Of a DNA stretch of 64,000 nucleotides, positions 34,093-43,352 are shown piece after piece (positions within the stretch are counted from its first letter, which is position 1; every line of letters starts with the position of its first letter). The position numbers were made by a program, and so were the translations under genes. The notes under the pieces are model-generated. The model made no database searches and was not told where the DNA came from. It worked only from the letters and a program-made list of their open reading frames with translations. The DNA is taken from NCBI GenBank assembly GCA_963662355.1, contig OY759361.1:1364001-1428000 (forward strand), written 5' to 3'. The DNA comes from WTFY01 sp026713925 (GTDB taxonomy: Bacteria > Pseudomonadota > Gammaproteobacteria > UBA4575).

Positions 34093-34614
34093 GGTAATTT
34101 GAGCGTAGTATCTGCAACAAATTACTGAGTTATGCCTAATATCAAGCCTTTAGGTATGTGAAAAAAGGAATTAGACAGGAAAGGAGTTTATTGAAGAGCA
34201 CAGATATCAGATGAAATACAGGGAAATAAGTCAGAAGCTCGCATACAGCTTAATACTTTATTTGGGTAGGACTAAACAGGTTCTGCATTTTAAAGTTGGA
34301 AGATTGACCACCTTGGCCTGAAACCGTTGTTCAGTAATTTCATAAAGGTCTGCGTACACACTCAGATAACTTGACATGTAATGTGCGAATGAGACTGTAT
34401 TATGATTACTCACAAATGTGCTGACTTAAGCCAAACTGGCAACTTAGGAATATCTCTGGGTTGTGTAATCCGTTACAAAGGAGGGTAAGCCAAATAGCAA
34501 TTTGGTGTAGGTTCAATTCCCGAATTATGCCGAAAAATTCGACAGTGTTTTTAGCAGTATATTTGAAATAAATTAATCTATTAAGCATTTTAAATACGAT
34601 AGATTATAAATATA
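34093..34614. other. Non-coding A+T-rich DNA before distal att site
   Basis: No gene is seen. At 34511 GGTTCAATTCCC followed by GAATTATGCCG resembles 6666-6677 (GGTTCAATTCCC) in the integrase leader, a likely att-related remnant. Confidence 0.4.
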
Positions 34615-34686
34615 GTTCAAGTCCGGTTATGGCTCCATTTGAACAGTCCGAGAACGTCCGAAGAAATCTGAAAATGCCCTGTAAAG
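34615..34686. repeat. Distal attachment site (attR-like), right end of island
   Basis: GTTCAAGTCCGGTTATGG-CTCCATTTGA and the following 45 bases align with 6493-6565, both the tRNA-Thr 3' end and its downstream flank, with about four in five positions kept. Because similarity continues past the tRNA, this copy may represent the original downstream flank of tRNA-Thr displaced by integration. Confidence 0.75.
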
Positions 34687-34880
34687 GATGACTGATTGTT
34701 CAAGGAATTCGCTGCTAAGTTCTCTCTTGGAAGGTATGCACAATTTCACCGTTTGATTGTCCAATGAATTTCAAGGGAGTTTAAGTTGTATTATTATCAA
34801 GGTAGAAGATAAAAGAATGTATCGCTTACACTGGAAATCCAGCTTTTGAAGCACCAACACAATGATAAAAAAAGTCTTCA
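34687..34880. other. Intergenic, nothing recognised
   Basis: No gene, repeat or convincing promoter seen in this interval. Confidence 0.3.
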
Positions 34881-35408
34881 ATGATTGTTCGAGGGTATTT
34901 TAAAGACGACGAAGATATCGGCTCCCAATGGGAACAGCATGCAGTGTATGACGAGGCACTTAGTATCATCGTATCGAGCTGTAACCGGCACACTAATTTT
35001 GCACGATCTCTTCTGGAAGATTCCCGCCATAAGACATGGGGAACAATCAATTGCTACGATCACAGGACGCTTCAGGATGCACACGACCTTCTCGCTGCAG
35101 CATGGCGATATCAGGATGGAGGGAGTTATCGGCAGGGTAAACTACCCTTTGAAGGCGGGGATCCTTTCGATGAGGTTGAGGTGCTCTGGCTCAACTGGCT
35201 TCGCCATGAGGTAGATGGATGGACCGCTAGGCCACACTTGATCCGTTCGGTTCAGATAATTTTGTCCAATCAAAATAAGCCACTGGGGTATATGACCGAG
35301 TCGAAACTCTGCCTGGATATCTTAGACCGGTTTTCAAATATGCCGTGGGACCGTAGATTATGTGAAGCACATGAACAGGACCTGTATCAGGAAAGTGCTG
35401 TAGAGTGA
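34881..35408 (+). CDS. Hypothetical protein beside the island's right end
   Basis: The 175-residue protein MIVRGYFKDDEDIGSQWEQ has a Trp- and Asp-rich sequence without signal peptide or membrane segment, and includes DPFDEVEVLWLNWLRHEVDG. No family is recognised. Coding is likely because no better frame exists and composition is even, but the ribosome-binding site is weak. Confidence 0.5.
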   Translation: MIVRGYFKDDEDIGSQWEQHAVYDEALSIIVSSCNRHTNFARSLLEDSRHKTWGTINCYDHRTLQDAHDLLAAAWRYQDGGSYRQGKLPFEGGDPFDEVEVLWLNWLRHEVDGWTARPHLIRSVQIILSNQNKPLGYMTESKLCLDILDRFSNMPWDRRLCEAHEQDLYQESAVE

Positions 35409-35650
35409 TAAAGTCAGGCTAGTAAACACTCAAAGCACGCTCAAATGCTATGTCCCGTATTGTTCTGGTGCTCCAAGAGGACTTCGAAGCATTGGTAGCC
35501 CTGAGATAGAGCACAAACAACTCACGACAGGCCACATTGTCCGATTGTGAACAAATCCAGGCGGGAAGTGATCAAAAAGGATTGATAGGCGTACGTTACG
35601 AACACGGGTAAGCCAAAATCACAATTCAAAGTAAACTCAAGCACGGTTTC

Positions 35651-36808
35651 TTGTCCGGCGTCCTCTTTGCAGCGGTGCTCGTGGCTTACTTTTTCTTTTT
35701 CTACATGCCAAGAGATCAGGATGCAAAACGCAACTCGATCAACTTTGATCAGGTTGCAATCGACCCCTATACGCACAAGCTCCACAATTCCCTGTTTATT
35801 GCTGACTTGCATGCAGACTCCTTGCTCTGGGCTCGTGATTTAAAAAAAGGGCACGGGTATGGTCACGTCGATATCCCTCGCATGCTGCAAGGAAATCTTG
35901 GCCTGCAGGTTTTCTCCATTGTCACCAAGTCGCCAAAAAACCTGAATTTGTTTGAAAACGATGACCGCACGGACAACATCAAGTTACTGTCCATTGCCCA
36001 GCGCTGGCCTGTGTACACATGGAACAGCCTGTACGGACGCGCCACATACCAGTCACAAAAACTCCATGATTTGCAGGCTGCAGTACCATCTTTTCGCATC
36101 ATCAAATATAAAGAGGACTTGCAGCAGTTCATCGTAGACAAGCAATCACGGAATAGACTTGCTGCCGGGATACTGAGCCTGGAAGGTGGGCATGCCTTGG
36201 AAGGTGACTTGGAGAATGTTGAAAGACTGTTTGATGCGGGAGTCAGGATCATTGGCTTTGCTCATTTTTTCGACAACCGCCTGGGCGGATCCGCACACGG
36301 CCTCAATAAAGGAGGCATCACGGATTTCGGGCTAAAGGTATTGAAGGAAATGGAGCGTTTAAACATTCTTGTCGATATCGCCCATGCATCACCCGCTTTA
36401 ATTGATGACATATTCACACACACTGCCCGTCCTGTTATCGCCACTCATACGGGTGTTCAAGCCATTTGCAATCGCTCTCCAAGAAACCTCACTGACGAGC
36501 AAATCAAGCAGATTGTCGACAGCAATGGAGTCGTTGGAATCGGGTTTTGGACAGATGCGATCTGTACCTCACAGGTCAAGGGTATAGTCGATACCATCCG
36601 CTACGTCACTGACCTGGTCGGCGAAGACTATGTAGCTCTGGGTTCAGACTTCGACGGTAATGTACAGACACCGTTTGATGCGGCCCATATGATCGTGTTG
36701 ACCCAGGCTTTGCTGGATGCAGGGTTCACAGAGTCACAAATAAAGAAAGTGATGGGAGATAACGTAAGGCGCCTTTTGCTGGAAAACTTGCCTGCGAGGA
36801 TGCACTAA
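35651..36808 (+). CDS. Membrane dipeptidase, peptidase family M19
   Basis: A hydrophobic anchor (GVLFAAVLVAYFFFFYM) is followed by a complete M19 renal-dipeptidase-type domain: zinc ligands H-x-D in ADLHADSLLW, bridging Glu in LSLEGGHALEG, histidines in GFAHFFDN and ATHTGVQAICNRSPRNL, and ALGSDFDG near the C-terminus. The enzyme would cleave dipeptides outside the inner membrane. TTG 35651 is the only canonical start after the upstream in-frame stop at 35609. Confidence 0.92.
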   Translation: MSGVLFAAVLVAYFFFFYMPRDQDAKRNSINFDQVAIDPYTHKLHNSLFIADLHADSLLWARDLKKGHGYGHVDIPRMLQGNLGLQVFSIVTKSPKNLNLFENDDRTDNIKLLSIAQRWPVYTWNSLYGRATYQSQKLHDLQAAVPSFRIIKYKEDLQQFIVDKQSRNRLAAGILSLEGGHALEGDLENVERLFDAGVRIIGFAHFFDNRLGGSAHGLNKGGITDFGLKVLKEMERLNILVDIAHASPALIDDIFTHTARPVIATHTGVQAICNRSPRNLTDEQIKQIVDSNGVVGIGFWTDAICTSQVKGIVDTIRYVTDLVGEDYVALGSDFDGNVQTPFDAAHMIVLTQALLDAGFTESQIKKVMGDNVRRLLLENLPARMH

Positions 36809-37156
36809 TATTGAGTACAGTTGTCCTGTGTGCCAGCGAGCGGACATGCAGCACCTCGAGCTCGCTGTATGCTTGCTGGTGAACACTGAGGGAGACAATG
36901 GTGTCGGAAAATGTTGGGCATACATCCCTGAATAGGGAAGCAGGTAGCATCTCATAAAATCAGGACAATTCAGTTGAAATTTGCTATGTATAGACCCGGG
37001 TGAAGGACAGGCGATGATGAAGACAAGGTACATTATGTCGATGTTGGGTATTGCGATAACATCGATAGCCGCAGAAAGCTGATGCGTGCTGGCCTGTTTC
37101 ACAGCGTAGTTCGGATCTATGTGCTTGAGAAATAAATATCGGGTTGGAGAAAACCA
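36809..37156. other. Intergenic, no gene recognised
   Basis: Antisense frames overlap the end of the dipeptidase gene but have no family features. No structured element was identified. Confidence 0.3.
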
Positions 37157-37426
37157 ATGAATTCCAGTGACGCTCAACCGGTCAAGGTGACAATCTATGT
37201 TGGCGACAAGCAGGTCGAAACCCTGTCCTATTACTCCGGTGGAGAATGGAATGAGGATTCACAACTGGATAATACCCTCACTGAATTTATTGCATACCTG
37301 AAGTATCAGCTAAAGGATTCATTGCCCACCCAGGAAATGCAGCACAAGATCATAGACAGAAAAGAATACGATGCATTGGAACATCTCGCGGCAGACGTCT
37401 TGTATGTAGTCAGGGAAGGTGAATGA
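37157..37426 (+). CDS. Small hypothetical protein
   Basis: The 89-residue soluble protein starts MNSSDAQPVKVTIYVGDKQVETLSY with GGAG eight bases before the ATG. It has an N-terminal beta-hairpin pattern and a helical, acidic C-terminus. No known family. Confidence 0.55.
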   Translation: MNSSDAQPVKVTIYVGDKQVETLSYYSGGEWNEDSQLDNTLTEFIAYLKYQLKDSLPTQEMQHKIIDRKEYDALEHLAADVLYVVREGE

Positions 37427-37755
37427 GTGACAGCACCCACTGCTCAATGCAACCGGAATTGAGGGAAAGCACGTGAGCGGGACAATATTCCTGCACAGGG
37501 GAGAATATTCGGCCCTGCCGACGACTAGGGTGGCATACCCGTGATTGCCTGCAATAGGTAGTTTCCCACCGCCCAGGTGGAAGCAGTCTCTGCCGTGATG
37601 CAGGGAGTAGAGGCGATTGGCCCTGACAAAAAAGATATTCAAACTGGACCTTTCCAGGCTGATATGTTGCAATCGCATGAAACAATCTGCAAAATCTTGA
37701 CCAGCAATTGTGTTGACCTCTTAAGCATTCAATCATCAATAGGGAGGTGACCGGT
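37427..37755. other. Leader region of TonB receptor gene
   Basis: Contains the inverted pair AATATTC/GAATATT (37479-37504) and several G+C-rich short stems. I looked for cobalamin, TPP and c-di-GMP riboswitch consensus blocks and did not find them. No Fur-box-like palindrome was recognised. Confidence 0.35.
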
Positions 37756-40317
37756 TTGGACTCTAAGTTGATCACTTCAATCCTGTCCTGTGCGTCAGGA
37801 ACACTGCTCGCAGCGTTGCTGTACATGCCGGTCGGCCTGCAAGCCGAGGAGCCTGCGGAACTGTCTGTCGAGCTTCCGGAAATCAGCGTGATCGGCTCGA
37901 GACGACCGGTCCGCGCAGCGGTGGATGCACCCTCGGCGGTGGACATCATCAGTTCGGAGGACCTCAGCAACCAGGGGACGAGCCAGGTGCCCGAACTGCT
38001 GCGCAAGCTGGTGCCGTCCTACAACGTAGGCACCCAGCCGATCAGCGACGCTGCAACCTTCATCCGTCCGGCCAATTTGCGCGGCCTCGCCTCAGACCAG
38101 ACGCTGGTGCTGGTGAATGGCAAGCGCAGACATCGCGCGGCGGTCATCTCATGGCTTGGCAACGGCGTCTCGGAAGGTGCCCAGGGGCCCGACATCAGCG
38201 TCATCCCGGCGATCGCGCTGAAGCGGGTCGAAGTGCTGCGTGATACCGCCTCCGCACAATACGGTTCCGATGCGATTGCGGGCGTGATCAACTTCGTGCT
38301 CAAGGACCGCCCGCAAGGCGGTATCGTCGAGGCCCAATGGGGTCAGACCTACACCGGCGACGGCGATGAATATCGGGTTGCCGGCAACCTGGGCATACCG
38401 CTTGGTACCAACGGCTTCGCCAATATCAGCGCCCAGTGGCACGAGATGTGGCCGACGGTGCGCAGTGTGCAGCGTGGCGATGCACAGGGCCTGATCGACC
38501 ATGGCAACCTCGTTGTTCGCCAGCCGTACGCCCAGGTCTGGGGACAGCCTGACGTCGATGATGACTACACCGTTTTCCTGAATTCTGGTGTGGAAGTCAG
38601 CGAGCAGGCCGAGCTCTACGCCTTCGGCAACGCTTCAGAGCGCGAGACCGAAGGCGGGTTCTTCTTCCGCAATCCAAATACCCGCAGCGGCGTGTTCATT
38701 GTGGAAAATGATCAGGGAAACTACCGCCTGCCTCTTGCCCCGGGCTGCCCGGGGTATGATGATCCTCCAGGGCGCATCCTCGTGACGGATGACAACGAGC
38801 TGTTTGACTGGACGCCGTATCCGGGGTGTTTCTTCAACGAGCGCTTCCCGGGCGGTTTCACGCCCAAGTTCGGTGCCGAAGTCAGCGACGCTTCAGGTGT
38901 GGCGGGTCTTCGCGGGGAGTTTGATTCAGGCCTGACCTATGACGCCAGCTACTCGATCGGCGAGAGCGAGGCCGAATTCACTATTCGCAACACCATCAAT
39001 GCGAGCCTGGGTCTGGCGACGCCGGCGGAATTCAGTCTTGGCAAGTACACGCAGACCGAGCAGACCCTGAGCCTGGACATGACCCGTCCGATCGAGACGA
39101 CGTCTTTTGCATCGCCCCTGTACGCTGCATTCGGGGTTGAATGGCGTGAGGAGGAGTTTGAGGTCAGCGCGGGCGAAGAGGCTTCATGGGTTGACGGACT
39201 GATTCCGGATGCCGGCGTCGGCGCCAACGGTTTCTCGGGGTTCTCCCCGGTCGCCGCCGCGGGCAAGTGGGACCGTTCCAACGTCGCTGCGTATGTCGAG
39301 TTCGAGGCGGACGTCACGGATGCGCTCACCCTGGCCGTGATGGGCCGCATCGAGGACCACGAGGATTACGACACAACCGAGGATTTCAAGCTCGGTGCAA
39401 TTTTCAGGGCCACGGACAATGTCAGCCTGCGTGGTTCGGCCAGCACTGGCTTTCGCGTCCCGACCGTGGGGCAGGAGAATGTCGCAAACGTCACAACAGC
39501 GTTTATCCTGGATTCGCAAGGCAGGAATCAGTTGACGCAGCGGGGCACGATTCCCTCGAAATGTCCGGAGGCTGCGGCAGTGGGCGCGGAGAAACTCGAA
39601 GCTGAGGAGTCCGTTACGTACACGGCGGGCTTTGGTCTGGAAATGAATTCGGTCTCGTTCACCGTGGATGCGTACCAAATCGAAGTCGATGACCGTCTCG
39701 GCCTGTCCGCGGACAAGACGCTGACCGCTGCACAGAAAGCGGCGATCGGCAAAAGCGGATGCTTCCCCGCCACCGACGTAAGCAATTTTCGCTTCTTCGG
39801 CAACGGGTTCGACACGCGCACCCGCGGGATCGATCTGGTTACGAGCCTTGACATGACGGACCGGCTGCCGCTACTGCACGGCGGCAAGACGGAGCTTGTA
39901 TTCGTGGGCAACTACAACGACACCGAAGTCACCAGCCACAATTCGGAGTTCATTGGTGAGCAACGCATCAAGCAACTGGAGGACGCGCTGCCGAAGCTGC
40001 GTTTCAACGTGACGTTGCGACATGACAGGGAACGGTGGGGTGGCTTTGCGCGCGTGAATTTCTTTGGCAGCTATGAGGAGTTCCACGCCGACAGCGCAGA
40101 TTTCTTCATTGAGCCGGACGAGGAATTCACGCTGGACGCCGAGGTAAGCTACCGTCCGGCAGACGGATTCGAACTGAGCATCGGGGCGGAGAATATCTTC
40201 GACAACTTTCCGGACAGGAACGAGTTTGCCGATGTGCTCGGTTCCAAGTATCCCGAATCCTCGCCGATGGGATTCTCGGGCGGGTTCTACTACGCCCGCG
40301 CCCGCTACCACTGGTAG
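37756..40317 (+). CDS. TonB-dependent outer-membrane receptor
   Basis: After a signal peptide (MDSKLITSILSCASG to LQA) a plug domain follows (VDIISSEDL, LRGLASDQTLVLVNGKRRHR, VLRDTASAQYGSDAIAGVINF) and then a 22-strand-type barrel ending in an aromatic C-terminus (GFYYARARYHW), as needed for outer-membrane insertion. Length about 853 residues. A strong ribosome-binding site AGGGAGGTGA lies six bases before TTG 37756; a GTG at 37747 sits inside it and is less likely. The gene is much richer in G+C than its neighbours, suggesting transfer. Ligand not identifiable. Confidence 0.92.
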   Translation: MDSKLITSILSCASGTLLAALLYMPVGLQAEEPAELSVELPEISVIGSRRPVRAAVDAPSAVDIISSEDLSNQGTSQVPELLRKLVPSYNVGTQPISDAATFIRPANLRGLASDQTLVLVNGKRRHRAAVISWLGNGVSEGAQGPDISVIPAIALKRVEVLRDTASAQYGSDAIAGVINFVLKDRPQGGIVEAQWGQTYTGDGDEYRVAGNLGIPLGTNGFANISAQWHEMWPTVRSVQRGDAQGLIDHGNLVVRQPYAQVWGQPDVDDDYTVFLNSGVEVSEQAELYAFGNASERETEGGFFFRNPNTRSGVFIVENDQGNYRLPLAPGCPGYDDPPGRILVTDDNELFDWTPYPGCFFNERFPGGFTPKFGAEVSDASGVAGLRGEFDSGLTYDASYSIGESEAEFTIRNTINASLGLATPAEFSLGKYTQTEQTLSLDMTRPIETTSFASPLYAAFGVEWREEEFEVSAGEEASWVDGLIPDAGVGANGFSGFSPVAAAGKWDRSNVAAYVEFEADVTDALTLAVMGRIEDHEDYDTTEDFKLGAIFRATDNVSLRGSASTGFRVPTVGQENVANVTTAFILDSQGRNQLTQRGTIPSKCPEAAAVGAEKLEAEESVTYTAGFGLEMNSVSFTVDAYQIEVDDRLGLSADKTLTAAQKAAIGKSGCFPATDVSNFRFFGNGFDTRTRGIDLVTSLDMTDRLPLLHGGKTELVFVGNYNDTEVTSHNSEFIGEQRIKQLEDALPKLRFNVTLRHDRERWGGFARVNFFGSYEEFHADSADFFIEPDEEFTLDAEVSYRPADGFELSIGAENIFDNFPDRNEFADVLGSKYPESSPMGFSGGFYYARARYHW

Positions 40318-40617
40318 GTGCGCGCTGAATGCATGACCGGGTGTGCGGGGGCCAAGCACCTGAATGCCCTGCCTTTTGAACTGAACCGGTGATCAGATGT
40401 GAAACCCCCATGGCAGGTTTGTACCAGGGGGCCATCATGAGCAAGCGGTTCGTGAGTCGGAGAATATCAGCCTGTTACGGGTGGTCGAGGTCATGCTCAG
40501 CGGTGGCATGGGAGTGGTATGGACCTGGCGCAGTTTTGTCTTGTGGACTGGTTACTCTATGGACTACGCTGTTTCAAGCCCGGTTATTCCATTTAGATTA
40601 ATTGATCAGGAGAGAGT
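40318..40617. other. Intergenic, nothing recognised
   Basis: A 70-codon frame at 40389 has no supporting feature. GATCAGGAGAG at 40605-40615 is the ribosome-binding region of the next gene. Confidence 0.3.
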
Positions 40618-41118
40618 ATGAAAATAAAACGAACCGGTTTCATGGTAGTTATTTTAGGGTGCATGTTGCTCACACACGGCACCTATGCTGAAAAGCCAAG
40701 TGATGCGTATGCGCTCAAAGGAATAACTCAAGGCAATGTTGTATGGGACGTGACCATTGGAAGTCCAGGCAAGCTGTTATTCTTATTAAAAGTCATTGAG
40801 GAAACGTATGATGATCTTGAAAGGCAAGATGTAGAACCAGACATGGTGTTCTTGTTTCATGGTCCAGTAATGAAGTTGATTTCGACAAATCCATTGGATT
40901 TGCCTCTCGATGAGGAAGAAGCCCGTGAACAGGCACTGGAGTTGATCAAGAAGATGAGCAACCTGCCCGGAGTGAGGATGGAATCGTGTTCAGTATCCGC
41001 ACGCATATTAGGCATCGGCAACGACACCATCATTTCAGGAATAAAACCGGTTGGAAATACCTTTGTGTCGCAAATTGGGTATCAGCAAAAAGGGTATGCA
41101 ATGATTCCGATTCATTAG
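40618..41118 (+). CDS. Periplasmic DsrE-like family protein
   Basis: The 166-residue protein has a signal peptide (MKIKRTGFMVVILGCMLLTHG, cleavage after TYA) and a DsrE/F-like alpha/beta domain: VVWDVTIGSPGKLLFLLKVI, DMVFLFHGPVMKLIS and a C-terminal IGNDTIISGIKPVGN. A cysteine sits in RMESCSVSAR where DsrE-type proteins often have their active-site cysteine. Exported DsrE-like proteins are linked to sulfur metabolism in some bacteria, which would fit the sulfonate genes at the left edge, but they are 35 kb apart. Confidence 0.7.
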   Translation: MKIKRTGFMVVILGCMLLTHGTYAEKPSDAYALKGITQGNVVWDVTIGSPGKLLFLLKVIEETYDDLERQDVEPDMVFLFHGPVMKLISTNPLDLPLDEEEAREQALELIKKMSNLPGVRMESCSVSARILGIGNDTIISGIKPVGNTFVSQIGYQQKGYAMIPIH

Positions 41119-41338
41119 GCAGATGTCCTGCCAGATCAGTGCTCCTGTTGCGCCACCTTGGTCCAATGTGTGTAGAGGCGCGTGCAAAGGGCTTGAGCCA
41201 ATACACAGTCCAGACACCGGTCGGTATTGTGCCTGCGCTTGTCCTGTACTGGGTGTGCTGCACGCCAGGCAGCCAGAACGGGCCGGATACGCAAACCGAA
41301 TGCCAAGTGGGGTCTGCCCGGAAAGGGTGGTCTGAGTA

Positions 41339-41758
41339 ATGCGAGCCCTGCGCCTGATCTGTGCACTCTACGCGCTGCTGCTGGCCCTGGTGGTGGCAGT
41401 GAACTACGTGATCACCCCGCTGTATGATGATGGCAGTACCGGCTACCCGGTGTGGAGCATACTGAACTGGTTCATGGCCGCGGGTGCGGGGCTGGCTCTG
41501 GTAGCTGGCACGGTCTGGAAAGTGCGCTATTCCAACACCGAGGATGTGAAGGAGTATTTCAGGGCGAGTGGCCTGTTTTATGCGTCAGTGGTCCTGTTTT
41601 TATGGTTTTTCTCGAACTGGTTTGCGGACATGATGTCACGCGAAGTGCCGCTGTTGTGGGAGCTCTGTGACCCGTTGTTCGTGGTGGTGCTGGGGGCCAC
41701 AGGACTGCGCCTGCTGTCCGAAAGCTGCAATCAGGCGGACGCCAGTGACCGCGTCTGA
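41339..41758 (+). CDS. Small integral membrane protein, unknown
   Basis: The 139-residue protein has four hydrophobic segments (about residues 4-24, 41-60, 76-96 and 106-124), without a recognised motif. The last segment ends VVVLGATGLRLLSES. It lies just upstream of the tRNA-Trp promoter region. Confidence 0.6.
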   Translation: MRALRLICALYALLLALVVAVNYVITPLYDDGSTGYPVWSILNWFMAAGAGLALVAGTVWKVRYSNTEDVKEYFRASGLFYASVVLFLWFFSNWFADMMSREVPLLWELCDPLFVVVLGATGLRLLSESCNQADASDRV

Positions 41759-41791
41759 AGATTGACGTACGCGATTTCCCTGAAATATTTG

Positions 41792-41820
41792 TTCCAAACT
41801 TTCCAAAATCACGTTAAAAT
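41792..41820 (+). promoter_or_regulatory. Putative promoter of tRNA-Trp/secE transcription unit
   Basis: TAAAAT (41815-41820) matches the -10 consensus at five of six positions; TTCCAA 17 bases upstream is a weak -35. The tRNA begins 33 bases downstream. Confidence 0.4.
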
Positions 41821-41852
41821 GCTTTGTTTGGCAGTTGCAAGGTGCTGAGTTG

Positions 41853-41928
41853 AGGCCAGTAGCTCAATTGGCAGAGCGGCGGTCTCCAAAACCGCAGGTT
41901 GGGGGTTCGATTCCCTCCTGGCCTGCCA
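41853..41928 (+). tRNA. trpT: tRNA-Trp (anticodon CCA)
   Basis: The acceptor stem AGGCCAG pairs with CTGGCCT, the anticodon stem GCGGT/ACCGC encloses CTCCAAA (anticodon CCA), the T arm is GGGGGTTCGATTCCC and GCCA ends the gene. It precedes secE as in Pseudomonas-like gene orders. Confidence 0.96.
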
Positions 41929-41981
41929 GTATGGGCAAAATCACGAGCTACGTCTGCAAGTAGAATTTTTGAAATCACGAT

Positions 41982-42350
41982 ATGGCAGGAAAAGCTGACG
42001 CTACGGCAAGTGGCATGGATACTGTCAAGCTGGCCGTATCTATCGGGATACTGGTTGCGAGTGTACTCGCATTCTATGTGTTTGCAGACCAGCCTTTGCT
42101 ATACCGTGTATTGGGTATCGTAGCAGCGATTGTACTGGCGGCCGTAATTGCATTGACGACCGAACGGGGCCGTTCATTTGCCAGTTTCATGCAGGATGCA
42201 CGCACTGAAGTGCGCAAAATGGTCTGGCCTACACGTGTAGAGACCCTGCAAACGACTGTTGTGGTTATCGTGGTGGTAGTGATTCTGGCATTGTTTTTAT
42301 GGATTGTTGATCGTGGTTTGACGACTTTAATACAGTTCGTCATTAGGTGA
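41982..42350 (+). CDS. secE: Preprotein translocase subunit SecE
   Basis: The 122-residue, three-helix form typical of gammaproteobacteria: membrane segments near residues 14-34, 39-57 and 91-111, with the conserved cytoplasmic FMQDARTEVRKMVWPTR block before the last helix. It stabilises SecY in the SecYEG channel. nusG starts nine bases after the stop. Confidence 0.95.
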   Translation: MAGKADATASGMDTVKLAVSIGILVASVLAFYVFADQPLLYRVLGIVAAIVLAAVIALTTERGRSFASFMQDARTEVRKMVWPTRVETLQTTVVVIVVVVILALFLWIVDRGLTTLIQFVIR

Positions 42351-42358
42351 GAATTTAA

Positions 42359-42892
42359 ATGTCTATGCGTTGGTATGTTGTGCATGCGTATTCTGGGTTT
42401 GAGCACCAGGTCAAGCGTTCGTTGGCAGAAAGAATTGAAAGATTCGGCATGCAGGATAGGTTTGGCGAAATCCTGGTTCCGGTAGAAGAAGTTGTCGAAA
42501 TGCGCGAGGGACAGAAACGACGCAGTGAGCGCAAATTTTTCCCGGGATACGTGCTGATGAAGATGGAGATGGATGATGATACCTGGCATCTGGTCAAGGA
42601 TTGCCCGAAGGTACTCGGTTTCATAGGCGGCTCTACAGAGAAACCTGCACCGATTACTGAGAAGGAGGCCGATAATATCAAGGCACGCATGCAGGAAGGC
42701 GTGGACCAGCCCAAACCCAAGGTACTGTTTGAACCAGGTGAAGTGGTTCGCGTTACAGATGGCCCGTTCAACGACTTTAACGGCGTGGTTGAAGAAGTAA
42801 ATTATGAAAAAAGCCGCATGCTCGTGGCAGTACAGATTTTCGGACGTTCAACCCCGGTAGAGCTTGGGTTTGGCCAGGTTGAAAAGGGTTGA
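42359..42892 (+). CDS. nusG: Transcription termination/antitermination factor NusG
   Basis: The 177-residue protein has an N-terminal NGN domain (MRWYVVHAYSGFEHQVKR, KFFPGYVLMKMEM) that binds RNA polymerase and a C-terminal KOW domain (VVRVTDGPFNDFNGVVEEV) that contacts Rho or S10. Full length; downstream of secE as usual. Confidence 0.97.
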   Translation: MSMRWYVVHAYSGFEHQVKRSLAERIERFGMQDRFGEILVPVEEVVEMREGQKRRSERKFFPGYVLMKMEMDDDTWHLVKDCPKVLGFIGGSTEKPAPITEKEADNIKARMQEGVDQPKPKVLFEPGEVVRVTDGPFNDFNGVVEEVNYEKSRMLVAVQIFGRSTPVELGFGQVEKG

Positions 42893-42916
42893 GAATACTG
42901 AACGGAAAGGCAGGAA

Positions 42917-43348
42917 ATGGCAAAGAAAACTAGTGCGTACGTAAAGTTGCAGGTTCCAGCAGGCGATGCAAATCCAAGCCCGCCAGTGGGCCCTGCGCTT
43001 GGGCAGCATGGTGTGAACATCATGGATTTCTGTAAGGAATTCAATGCGAAGACACAGGGCCTGGAGAAAGGCATGCCCGTGCCGGTCGTGATTGAAATAT
43101 TCAGTGACCGCAGTTTTACCTTTGTCACCAAGACGCCCCCTGCTTCGGTTTTGCTGAAAAAGGCAGCAAAACTGGATAAGGGGAGCGGCCGTCCAAATAC
43201 TGAAAAAGTAGGCAAGGTAAACCGTGCTCAACTCGAAGACATTGCCAAAGCGAAAATGCCGGATATCACTGCTGCCGACATGGATGCAGCCGTGCGTACG
43301 ATTGCAGGCAGTGCCCGCAGCATGGGCCTGGAAGTGGAAGGAGTGTAA
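42917..43348 (+). CDS. rplK: 50S ribosomal protein L11
   Basis: The 143-residue L11 has the PPVGPALGQHGVNIMDFCKEFN stretch of the thiostrepton/GTPase-centre binding N-domain and the C-terminal rRNA-binding domain ending RSMGLEVEGV. It is followed by rplA five bases later, the classical L11 operon. Confidence 0.97.
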   Translation: MAKKTSAYVKLQVPAGDANPSPPVGPALGQHGVNIMDFCKEFNAKTQGLEKGMPVPVVIEIFSDRSFTFVTKTPPASVLLKKAAKLDKGSGRPNTEKVGKVNRAQLEDIAKAKMPDITAADMDAAVRTIAGSARSMGLEVEGV

Positions 43349-43352
43349 GGGT

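Noticed and set aside
34500..34640. A degenerate tRNA gene near the distal att copy
   Set aside because: Only the T arm and acceptor end are tRNA-like; no D arm or anticodon stem is present, so it is an att remnant.
37427..37755. Cobalamin or other riboswitch before the TonB receptor
   Set aside because: I compared by eye with cobalamin, TPP and GEMM consensus blocks and found none in the correct order.
43224..43352. N-terminally extended form of L1 overlapping rplK
   Set aside because: The extension is the shifted frame of rplK; the conserved L1 N-terminus starts at 43353.
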